A stretch of 64,000 nucleotides of DNA from Punctularia strigosozonata HHB-11173 SS5 (lineage: Eukaryota > Basidiomycota > Agaricomycetes > Corticiales > Punctulariaceae), in the NCBI RefSeq assembly GCF_000264995.1, contig NW_006767437.1, positions 1,484,659 through 1,548,658 on the forward strand, written 5' to 3'. Shown here piece by piece: positions 47,797-58,658 of the stretch; the first letter of the stretch is position 1, and the number at the start of each line of letters is the position of its first letter. The notes under the pieces were generated by a model. The model did no database searches, had not been told where the DNA came from, and saw only the letters and a program-made list of their open reading frames with translations. The position numbers and the translations under genes are program-made.

Positions 47797-49225
47797 TTAA
47801 TGGCTCTCGGAGTCCCGGCGGGGTGGTGCTGGTTTTAATCTGCGCCCTTGGGATGCTGAACTACGAAACGTCGAATCAGCACTTCTGGAAAGCCAGTCAC
47901 GAGGGGGAGTGCATGAAGCTATCGCACCTACGATAGGCCACCGCGATTGGCCCAACCCACGCCGGCATCGGTGCGTCTGCAGCGTTTTGGAGCTCGAGAA
48001 GAACAGGCCGCAAAGGTCGCAAACCCATTCACATTCCTTCCCGTGCTGCACGACTTCGTGGCGGAGAAGATCGTGTCGTCGGGAGAAAGTCTCCTTGCAA
48101 GTTTCGCATTGCAAAGACTTCGGGGCCCGGGGTTTGTGCGTCTGCATATGCGTCTTACGGGTGTATCTATTGCGTGAGAGACGATCAGCGGGAGCGGTCT
48201 CCGGCTGAAACGCCGGAACCACGCACTCAGAGGTAAACATCCGCGTGCACGTTTTCTCGAGGCAACGGAACCGGCGGGCGCGCTTGACGCCTCCACGCGA
48301 TGAGTCCGGAGACGCCGACCCATCAGCGGCTGATAGGCTACCTGCTGAGTCCTCGGGGCTGCTGTGCTCCATGTGGCAGCCAATAGACTCGGGGGATGTG
48401 AGGGCAGCGGGACTGCTCCCGACCATCGAGGGCGAGGTGAGGACATCTTGGAAGAGACCGTTCGACGCGTCCATAGTGTGGTCCATGAAGCCGTCCGCGA
48501 GTGCTGCTGCGTCACCTATGTGCGAAATGAGCCATCGTCGGGATCGCCTTGACAACAGCCTTGCCATTGAGCGCGGGCTCCTCACCCATTGGTAAACCCA
48601 AGTCCATCCCGAGAATGGCGCTCAGGTCAAGGGGCGTGTCGAAGATGGAGCCGGAGCCGAACGGGTCGGTGGCGCCTTGTAAGTGGGGGTGGTGCGGCAT
48701 GGTCGACATCTGCGGCTCCGGTAAAGGTGGTACTGTACGATCCTCTTATATGAGTACGCTTCCATAAACGCTGGGCAACGCTGACAAACCTTCGAAAGCG
48801 TTCAGTTGAGTCTCGGGAAGCGGGGTCCGCAGCGGCGTTGCCGTCGTAGACTCCCCCGAAGACGAAGGCGATACCGAAATGTCCCGCTGGCATTCTTCGC
48901 ACGTTCATCAGGATGGGACAGTCCTGACAAAGGAAGAGGCTATAGCCTCCTTACCATCGGTGAAGTCATTGTTATCCAGCTCCTGAGCGGAGGAAACCGA
49001 GGCGAAGATACGAAGCCCGTATCCGTTCCTGCCGTCCGTCTCCTGCAAATGGATGCTCGCGTTGGGGTTGACGAACCAGTCCGGAGGGTTCGGCCTCGAG
49101 AGCCGGGCGATGTCGAAGGTGAAGCGGCCCCGCTGGGCATCGCGCTCGACGACGATCTGAGAAGCGGTGAAGAGATGGATTGGGAAGCTGAGGGTCATGT
49201 TGTCGGATGTCCTGAAGGCGGCCAT
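47797..49225 (-). CDS. C2H2 zinc-finger protein, possible cluster regulator
   Basis: Start ATG 49225. The first exons give an unrecognised N-terminal domain (FTFDIARLSRPNPPDWFV; IFASVSSAQELDNND; AGHFGIAFVFGGVYD). A Ser/Pro-rich middle (SPSMVGSSPAALTSPES) resembles an activation region. Three C2H2 fingers close the protein: FRCLEKTCTRMFTSE joined across an intron to YTRKTHMQTH; LQCETCKETFSRRHDLLRHE; and WVCDLCGLFFSSSKTLQTH. Four introns or so; those near 48700 are approximate. Location inside the cluster and DNA-binding type make a pathway-specific transcription factor plausible, but this is inference. Confidence 0.68.
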
Positions 49226-52200
49226 GGTAGTGACAGAGTGTGAACGTTATATAGGGACGTCCGCCCTAACACTACCTCCGACTTCGCCCCGACCCACTGG
49301 CCGCGATCACCTCGGAGGGTCAACCGATTTTAAATTCCATTATCTTACCGAGCGCGCCTCCTTACACAGGTCATCGCGGTGGGAACGGGAAGAAGCTGCC
49401 GGGTTTGATCTTACATAAGCACAATCGTCCATTCTTGGACGATACCCGTATCACGCCAAGCCACCCTGCGAGTTCATCGCAAGCAGTGAAACGGTGAGAG
49501 CCAATCGCGACGTTCGAATGGAGTAGGGACGATTACGGACTCCTCTGCGTTCAACTGCAAGACTGCATACCGGGACCCGTACTCAGCAACTGACGCTCGA
49601 GGTTTGGCCAAGGTTTGGCTATACATATTTTGCCTCGCTCAGGCGCACATCAGCTTCGCGGTGATGGCATTACACGTGCAATTACCGCGCTCCCCATTGG
49701 GCGTGCGTTATATGCGAAAAAGAAATCCACGAAATCCCCTAGGATTAGGGAATTGATAATGAGGTCGAGGAGGAACACCCCTTGCGTCAGTGGCGTAGCG
49801 ATTTTCCCATGGCATCGGTGCGTAGTCCGTCGCACCGTTAGAGGCCGTTTCAGGCTGCGGTCAAAGAAGGTTGCTATCGCGCAGAGCTTCGTATTTGAAG
49901 ATTATACGGCGCCCATACCTACGCAGGGCAAAGAATTGGATAAGGAAGGGTTATTACGGTGCTATGCACGCGTAATCCATAGTATTTCGATGATCGTTAA
50001 GGATCCGAAACGCAAAATGACCGCATCCCGCCCATCACATGGCATGGGGTGGGAGGTAGCGCCTGAACGCCGACCAATATATGCAGGGCGCTCGTGTACA
50101 TGCGTACATGACGTGGAGCGGATATTGACACGTCCAAGTAGGTTGTAGAACATCACGGCGACTCGTTTCATGCATGAACGGATGAACTGGTGGGGCAGTA
50201 TCGCGACGTCGACGTCTGTAAACGAGGGCGGTACTCGCATTCATAATGATCGGGTGAACCCGAAGGTACGTCGGCCGTCAGTGGCGGTGCTCGAGTATCG
50301 ATTAGACAAACTTCTTCCGCGCTTTCAGGAGGTCAAGAGGTCGTTACGTAACCCCTTCACCAGGATTCCGTTCCTGATTGGTTCTTTGGGCCACGTGGTC
50401 TCTTTGTCACTTTCACGCATGCAATGAGCACCGTGCGGAGGATCGCTTAAGAGCTCGGTGGAATCAGCAAATAAAGCTTCTTTGTCCAATCTGGACTGTT
50501 GCGATTCCGATTTATCTCGTCGTTTTGGCCCCTTTGTCCGATTTTACGACAGGGCGTGTGTATCGAAGTGTCGAAGTCAAGGGACAGGAAGAATCACGTC
50601 GATGTCGCAGAACTCCACAGCTTGAGAGGCTGCCAAGCAGGTGCGTTTCTGCGCTGTTCTGCTGTGCAACGACTCCACCGCACGTGCACTGCGAGCGCCG
50701 GGAACATCCCTCGGCAGAAAACCGATTTAGGCTGGCACGACGTCATCCACCCTTCCATGATTAGATGTACGGCGGCCTGCGCGAAGTTGTTGCTGGACGT
50801 TTGCCAACACCATCAAAAGGGTGTGCGCGCTGGCCGGTTTTTGCGTTATCGGCAATCGTCCCGCAGCCAGAAATCGCAGCCGTGATCCGCTTGCCATACC
50901 TGCTCCGAGTATCCTTATATGTCTCCTTGCGACACTCTAGATCGCTCGTCGTCTGGTCACGTTATATCATGCAACGTGGAAGCAAAACCTCAGATTTAAC
51001 TCCGAATACCTAAATCGGGCGCGCGTCGTTGCTGCATGAACGATATATTTACTTTCCCTTCGACCATCAGTAGTACGTGGACATGCCGTCTTGCTTGCGT
51101 CGCCGCAGCGCCGGGGTCGGCGTCTAGTGCCTCGCGCGGTAACTCTCGCCGATCCGGATTGCCGCAACGACGTAGTCTGAATGAGCAATCGCCTTCTGCT
51201 TTTGTTCTCACACGGCATCTTCTTGTTGTGGTATGGGCATCTTTCTGTCCACGATGCGCATGAAGAAGTTATCAGAGCTACGAGGCTGCTTGTCTCGTCC
51301 GGATGGCCCTGGGTCGCTGGCGGGCTTCTGCTCCGTTCCGAGTGTCTCTGCGGTCCCACAATCGTCCCAAAGCTTCGCCAACCTTGGCTGATCGGCGTAG
51401 CTTTCCCATCTGATCTCGAGCAATAGGACGTATGTGTCGTCGTATCATGGTATCGACGCAACTTCAGCTACAAGTCGATATCGCGCGAGGCTGCTCCACG
51501 CCATTCCCGGTGCGACTGTTGACATATAAACGGCGGACTTAGGAGGAGGTCATCCCGAGCACGAATCTCAGACCGGCAAGGCAGCTACTCTCTATCACGC
51601 TCTCGCAATTTCGTACGCCCTGCAAGCTCCAAGAAATACGCACGCTGCTGATCACACAGTGCGCCGACGCATCCGGGGAAAACTGCCCCTGGACTGAAAC
51701 CTTCAAGTTCACGGTCCGTTTTAGCGGAAAGGGCATGCAGCACCCCGAAACTCGCACTCGTTGCCTTTAGAGGCAACAAGAGCGTTAAATTCCCGCCGAT
51801 CCCGACTCTGCAGCACGGCGTGCCGTATGGAGCTCCGCGCGCGCCATCATATCATGAATGCGTCAACGGTCGCATCGGCGACATCTGCCTCGTTAAGGCC
51901 AGAGCGGACCTGCGCAACGTTGGTTCTCCTTCGCGCGACAGCGCGACTTCTGTTTGTTTGGAGGGCTGGGCGGGCAGCAACACAGGGCGATCTACCGAGA
52001 AACCCGCTCAGGGACGGCATGGCATGCATGTGGCGACTTCATGCGCTTCTTCACCTTCGTCTTGCCAATTACAAGTTCGCCTTATGGTCATGTCTACATT
52101 CAGGGCTGGACGTTCGATGGCTTTCAGCGGCTCGGCTATCGATAGCAGATTCGAAGAATCATACTGCTTGTATTCCATGCCTATCGTTAATCTATGTGTC

Positions 52201-52259
52201 CATAATATACATACACAAAATGCCCGTGATATAATGTGCCAGCCATTAATTCCATGTGC
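49226..52259. other. 3-kb gene-free stretch inside the cluster
   Basis: No family motif or coherent splice model on either strand. Open frames (for example 49615–50148 plus and 50967–51461 minus) lack conserved patterns. It may hold a decayed gene or the zinc-finger gene's promoter. Confidence 0.5.
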
Positions 52260-55200
52260 TTATGTCCCTGTGGAGTGTGCAAACGTTGAGGCGAGTCCGT
52301 GGAGACGAAGATAAAGTTTGACGAACCTGAACTCGTAGATCTCCGTGTACATCTCGCTGGCATTATAGAACAGCCGAACAACCTGGGGGGTGGTTATCAG
52401 ACAAAACCGAAAATAGAGACGGCCGCAATTTATGCTCACCTCGTGCAGACGCTTGCCGGCCTGGGGGCCGACGGTGCGCTGCGCCACGCGAAGGAGCTCG
52501 TCGAACGAGAGGTTGAGGCACTTGCGCTCGTACTCGGAGATGGCTCGGAGCTCCGCCTTGAGCTGCTTCTCGTCCTTGCCCTTCGCCCGGCCCTCGAACT
52601 CGGGGAAGAATACCGCGTTCAGGTTCTTTTCCTCCCGATCGCGTTTCATCGAGCCCCAGTCGTTGAAGATGCGGCAGATGACGGACAGGTGCGTGCTGCA
52701 GTCCTGGGCGATGTACTTGATCTCCGCCGTCGGGAAGTAGTCCTCGCGCTTGGAGACCTCCTTGCCCTTGTTCTGGCTGTGGCCAAGGAGGCAGGTGATG
52801 AACGCGAACGCGTACTGGGACGAGAGGTGGTCCGCCGCCGTCGAGCGCACCCACTTGAGGTAGGAGGAGCGCGGGGAGAGGAAGGGGTCGTACTCGGCCT
52901 GCGCCTGCAGCTTCACGTTGTCCTCGCATTGGGTCGTGTGCGCGTGGAGGTAGATCTTCATCTCCTTCCGGAGCTGTGCCTTGTCGTTCTCGCTTGCGAA
53001 CTCGATCCGTGGGTAGGTGAAGACGAAGTTGACGAAGTGGCCGAGGCGCGCGCGGATTTCGTCGTAGCCGGTGGGCTGCGCCTCGCCGTCGGCCTTCCCG
53101 GCGTTCTGCGGGATCGCGGGCGGGATGATGCCCTTCTCAATCCCGGCCATCATCTCATCGATGAGCGTTCGGAGGTAGGCGAGCGCGCCCTCGCCGTGCT
53201 TCTGCACGACGATGTCGAAAAACTCGTCGACCTGGAAGTTAACCATGGAGATGACGATCATGTCGAAGATCGTCTGCGCGCTCGCGTACGTCTCCTCCAT
53301 ACCGTTCGGGCCCGTCCAGGAGAAGGGCAGGTACTCGAAGTACGGGTCCTCCTTCATGCCCTGCCTGTCGAACGCGATGTGGTGCACCCTGCGAAGTTCG
53401 GGGAGGAAGAGGAAGGATTCAATGAGCCAGGCGTACATGCGCCACTGGGGGAAGCCCTGGTACATCGGCAGCCGCGAGTAGAACTTGGCGAAGCCCTTGA
53501 TCTTCTCCGCGGACACGTTCACGCCGGTATCGACCGACGCAGGCTCGTAAAGCGGCACGGGGATGTGCATCGCGGAGACGACGTAGCCATTGCAGACGTG
53601 CTCGACGCCGTAGCCGATCTTGCCGACCCAGATGTAATCCGCAGGGGCGATGTGGAGCTTCTCTATGGCGTTGACGGAGAGGAGGTACTCGCGCCCTTTG
53701 GCAACGGCGGCATTCACTTGGTCGCGGATGAGGTCAACGTAGGGGAGCGAGGCGAGGTTGGCGAGCGCGAGGATGGCGTAAGCGGTCTCCTCCCGGCTCT
53801 TGTTGACGCCCCAGGAGCCGTCCTCATGTTGTGATTGAAGGACACGAATGAGGATGCCGAAAAGGGTCAGAGGAATCTTTACAGTCAAGAGGTGCTCGGA
53901 GACTTCGGAGAACAAGCCTTGGCCGTGAAGGTAGAGAAGGCGGAGCAAGCCCTGAGAAGCGAGCATGGCAGGGTACCACTGCGATAGATGCTAAGATAAT
54001 CGGCGTCAGGGCCAAGTCTTGCATCTGAAACGATAGATGATCACTAACCCACTTGTCCTCGACGGGACCCTCGATTGTCCACCACTCCTCGGTGATGAAG
54101 GTCGCGGCCTTGATGACTTGGCTGGTAAAGTTTTTAGGCTCGGTAGAGCGGAGGAGCGCGATAAGGATGTTGCAGTTGGCGCTGAAACTGGGGTTGCGCT
54201 CGAACTGGAAGCACTGGAAGTGCGTCGGGAGCTCGAAAGTCTTGAGGAGGGCGTCGTAGGGGAACGGCTTCCCCAGGTAGGTAAGCGCCGTAAGCGCCTT
54301 GGCGGTGTCGTCGGAATCGGGGCCAACGTTAGCAGCTGCATCGATAGTATGAGTTGACCAGTTACATCGATGAAGCGGAATCAACACGTACCAAACCCGA
54401 TGATGCCCTTCTCTGCCGCGAGAGCATTGTAAAGCACGTCGCGAATGCGGGCGAGAGCGTCTTGATCGAGCTTAGCGAGGTCGAAGCCACTCTCGACGAG
54501 GTTGCAAACGGACTACAGCAACAGGATTATCAGTGGCCTGGTACCACAATTCAGCGTGAGCACATACCCAGGAGAACTCGAACACGGTCGTAGGCCAGAC
54601 GTTGCAGACGGCGCCGTAGCCGTACGATTTGCACTGCTCAATGACGTGCCTGAGGTACCCCTCGGCCGCCTCATCCCACTTGGACGCATACGTAAGGTAG
54701 GCGGCAGTGGAAGACGGCGACGCCATGAGGCTGCCGCCGCGGACGTGATGCGCGATGCGATCAAAGTCGATCTTGCCGACGAACGCCTCGAGCGAGTGGA
54801 GGACGGTGGTGTGGTGCTTGTACACGATTTCGATGTCGACCATGGAAAGCTTCTTCTCGCGTACAGCGAAGAGGTACTTGCGCTGTGGGAAGTCGAAGTC
54901 GAGCCCAAACGTCGCGAGCTGCTCGAACAGGCTCGGGACGATCATCTCGAGCGCGATCCGCTCCGTGCTCTTGACGTCCCAGGTCTGCAGCGCGGTGTTG
55001 AGGAAGGCAACGGCCTTCTCGGAGCGAGCCGCGATGTCGTTCTTGCCGCCATTCCAGGTGCTCTCGTGGTGCTTGAACGCAAGCAAGCACGCAAGGGTGT
55101 TGATCACGGCGTCCGCGACGGAGCCATCGCCGGGGAAGCTGCCGTCCTCCGCCTGCTGGTCGTAGATGAATTGGAAGGATTCAGGGAAAATCCATTGCTT

Positions 55201-55347
55201 CTGGCCGTCAATGGTCCGGGAGACGAGCGCGACCCAGGCGGTATCATAGATGCTGGCGCTCATCGTGCCGAGCCCGTACCGGTCATCGTACCGGGACGTG
55301 AGGCTGCGAAGGAGCGCGTTGGCGGAACCGTACCAGTCGGTGGACAT
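52260..55347 (-). CDS. Bifunctional class II/class I diterpene synthase (labdane-type)
   Basis: Start ATG 55347; five exons, about 950 residues, matching the length of fungal two-domain cyclases. The N-terminal half carries ASIYDTAWVALVSR, QQAEDGSFPGDGS, SSTAAYLTYASKWD and, near residue 300, GPDSDDTAKAL with the class II general-acid DxDD. The C-terminal half carries SWTGPNGMEET, the class I metal motif DEFFD (53214–53228; variant of DDxxD) and NDWGSMKRDREE (NSE-like Mg site). Thus one protein can protonate GGPP to a copalyl-type diphosphate and then ionise it. It resembles the pleuromutilin cyclase of Clitopilus in layout and scattered motifs, but differs widely. The last intron, 57 bases, is a multiple of three and is also open in frame. 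Confidence 0.93.
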
Positions 55348-56342
55348 CGTTGCGAATGGCGAATGGGAGCTTGATAGATCGGGGTCACAAGCATTTTAAA
55401 AAGACAATGTATGCGTCGATGGCTAGCGGCAGTCAGGAATACGTGAAGGGCGAATGCACGGAGTCGCGACGGGATTCAGTGCGGTTTGGCGAGCCGCCCA
55501 GTCCGGGAACGCCGCCATCGACCGGATATGGAAACCGACGGCGGATGGACGACTCGGCGCAGTCATATGGCGTCGCGGATTGGCTTTCGCTTTGTTTCCG
55601 GTGCTGCCGGACACCTAGAGGCAATGCAGCGGCGTATCCCATTGGGTGGTTGATATCCTCGGACTCGACAAATGCTGCGAGCCCGTTCAACTCGCAAGCC
55701 AGATGGTGAAATCAAAGTGAAAGCGCCGTGCGAACGGCAAGTTCGCGCAGGTGGCTGAAAGCACGTGCGCGAAACGCGGTCGCGTCGCGTCCGAGGCTAC
55801 GCGTCCATCCGTTCGTAGCGGCAGAAACCGCTTCGTCGTACGCATCTTCTGAAGATAACGAGATAAGTGTGGGTGCTGCGACTGAGGTGGCGCTACATGA
55901 CAGTGTGGGACAAGTACGGGACCGGACACATTGTTCTTTGATATCTCTAGTACTTATCGGCAGCATCCCCCAGGAACGTTGCCATCTCAGAGATTCTGGA
56001 ACAATTCGCTGTTTCAACCCAGGGCATAGCGTGCGCCTACGTAAGCAACAAATCTTGCTGCAGCTTCCATTCGACCCTGAACATTGCCCGAAAAGTGATT
56101 CGTCTTGCATCATCCACCCGAAGCAATAATCTCACTCCCGGAAATCAACAGCATTTTACATTACAGCACGTTTACATTGACTACCTATACAGGTTGATCA
56201 ACGTATCCCGTTAAGGATTAACAGACAATTGAAATTGCGGTCGGGTTGAGATAGAATTGCGCGTATGGATGCAGTTTAAAGTCGTAGCCAAGAAGGAAAC
56301 ACATGGAATGTCGATAGAGGATGAGAGTACAGAAGAAATCAT
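55348..56342. other. Intergenic upstream of the cyclase
   Basis: About 1 kb holding the cyclase promoter and the 3' end of P450-4. No other feature recognised. Confidence 0.5.
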
Positions 56343-58295
56343 CTATGAGCGGCGAACGTAATCCATCAGCACCTGCTCCGCCGGCATGAACCGCTGCCAG
56401 TCGTTGCGGTTCACGGGCGGGTCCTGGGTGAGCGGGTTGCCCTTCCCGTCCAGAGGCTGGAACTCGAAGGTCGCGAGCAGCGACGCCTAGAACAAGCAAG
56501 GCCGCCCGTCAGTTCGCCGTCGCCAGAAAATCGCGTAAACCAAAAGAAACACATACCACGATCGTCTTCATCTCGACCTTGGCCATCCGCATGCCGGTGC
56601 ACGGGAAGCGGGCGACGCCCCATCCCAAGAAGGGATACGCGAGCTTCTTCGCGTTCACGCCCTGCTCGTCGATCCACCGGTTGGGGTTCCACTTCTCCGC
56701 GTCGGGGTAGATGTCCTCGTTCAGGTGGGTGTCGTGGATGAAGTACGCGAGGAAGTCGCCGGTGTTGATGCGCTTGCCGTCGATCGTGACCGGGTCCTCG
56801 ATGTTGCGCCGGAGCGCGATGATGGCGAACACGAGCCGGATCGTCTCCTTGATGCAACGCTCGAGCGCCGGCATCTCGTTCTCCCACGCGTCGAGCTGGA
56901 TCTGCGTCACCTGTTCCGCGAGCGTGCCCGGGGCGCCCGTCGCGTGCGCTTGGGTCGTGATCTCGTTCATGACGAGGTCGTACTGGTCTTTGTGCAGGGT
57001 GAGCTATGAGGCGGACCGGTTAGGAAAAAAGAGCAACGCGTCTGAGCACCGAAGTAGGACTCACGTATACCCAGGTCCAGGCGGCCATCGCGGCGGTGTT
57101 GACCGATCCAGCGAAGAGGATCTTGAAGGTGTACTGGATGATGTCGCTGTCCTCGTCGCCCATGTCCATCTGGTACTGGATGGGGTCGTTTTCGCGGCGA
57201 CCCTCGCGGCGGCGGGCGGCAATGAGGTTGGAGATGATCTCCGCGAGCTCCTTCGTCGCGGCGGCGCTCTCGCGCTTTTGCTTCGTCGGCCACCAGTTGA
57301 CGAGGGTCGTGCTGTAAGCCAATCAGCTTCCGCACGGGTTCTACTATGGGAGACGATGCTTACAAATCCTCAGCTCCCTGTTCGATGCCAAGGTAGAGGG
57401 AGCGGACGTGCTTCAACAACTGAAGGGGACATTGAGACAAGGAAACAAATCCAGCACAAAGGCGCGTACCTTGGGATCATCTGCAATCTCGTTGCACACA
57501 AGGAGACGGCAGGTCAGCTTGAACACGAACTGGTTAAATCGGACAGTCAGCACGCGGATATTCGGACAAGGGCGAGTCCTTTCTTACGGTGTAGATCGCA
57601 TCGAACGGGTCGACACGGCTCCTCTTGCCCCAGGTGTCGAACTCCTCGGAGATCTCACGGAAGATGGTGGGGAGGACTGAGGCGGAGTCAGCACGACTGC
57701 GTATACGAATGACGTTCGAGGCACCAACCATCGGTGATGTATTCTCTCCTGATGAAGTAGAGCAGACGCTCCTTCAGCTTTCCGTTGTCGGTCTCGATCC
57801 TCGCGCCAAGCTTGGAGGTAGTGGGGAAACCTCCACGCAGGAAGAGGTAGCCCTGGTACAAGCTCAAGTTCTTGTCACCGAAAAAGAGCTTGCGGCCCGT
57901 CTCTCCGTGCAAGACCTGTTCGCCGCGGTCAGATCGTGGTTCATTGCGCGAGTGAAGTCGGGCGGTCTCACGTTGACGGTGTAGCCAACGGTGTTGAACT
58001 CGTAGACGCCGCCCTTGAGCGGGTCTTTCTTCTCGCGGATCTGCTTCTTCTGCGCGTCCTTGAGGGTCTTGTCCATGAAGTCATGTCGGGCGGAGAAGAA
58101 ACCGAGCTGGCCGAGGAAGGGCGTCGAGCGCAGGACGGAGTCGGTGAACGCGTACTGGTAGGTGACGAACGCGGCGAGGAGCGCGCCGAGGCCGGAGACG
58201 ATGACGGTGCCCGGGGCGGACTCCCACTGGGACTGGAGGGGCGCGGCGACGCGCTGGACGGTCTCGCTGCTGTTGAGGTTGGCGAAGAGGGACAT
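56343..58295 (-). CDS. Cytochrome P450 (cluster P450-4), CYP51-like heme loop
   Basis: Start ATG 58295. N-terminal membrane segment TVIVSGLGALLAAFVTYQYA, then a CYP51-like stretch (PFLGQLGFFSARHDFM; FNTVGYTVN). A GTGAGA–ACAG intron joins this to VLHGETGRKLFFGDKNLS, restoring the frame. K-helix ERCIKETIRLVF, NPNRWIDEQG and heme loop PFLGWGVARFPCTGMRMA, with two residues more than usual between the Gly and Cys. I-helix FAGSVNTAAMAAW lacks the usual acidic residue. About nine exons. This is an unusual P450; the missing acid–alcohol pair may mean it does not do ordinary hydroxylation. Divergent from P450-5 across 363 bases. Confidence 0.82.
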
Positions 58296-58658
58296 GGCCG
58301 GAGACGTGGTCGGAGTAGGGGCCTCTCAGCCGGAGCGCATTAGATATGCACTTTTTATGAGCAACGGCGCCCATCTCGAGCATAGCGGTGGGGACCCCGG
58401 TGGGAACTCGATGGAGGCCAGCGTTGATTGCCAAGTCGGGACACCAACGTCCGCGTCCGATACACTCGGTTCCGCCCCCCACGGGCTCCCTAACCCTATG
58501 TAAGCGCGCCGCCACACCAAATGCTTTACCGGGGCGTCCGCACAACATGGCATAAGATGGCGATTGTCAGCCTCGATCGTCCATTAGCCTATCCACCGCG
58601 GCTGCTGCGACCGCGAGTACAAATCTTAAAGCATCCCAAACCTCGATCCAAGTAAGTA
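58296..58658. promoter_or_regulatory. Shared divergent promoter region, P450-4 / P450-5
   Basis: The 363 bases lie between two divergent start codons, the third such pair in the cluster. Likely carries shared control sites; none is identified with confidence. Confidence 0.5.

Noticed and set aside
49615-50148. 177-codon plus-strand frame
   Set aside because: No recognisable motif and no consistent neighbours; more likely chance.
52299-53834. 511-codon plus-strand open frame
   Set aside because: Lies wholly antisense to the diterpene synthase; a GC-rich shadow with no family motifs.
54502-55374. 290-codon plus-strand open frame
   Set aside because: Antisense to the first exon of the cyclase; composition typical of a shadow frame.
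57900-57965. A frameshift in P450-4
   Set aside because: A GTGAGA donor and ACAG acceptor with a CTGAC branch site between them restore the frame, so this is an intron.
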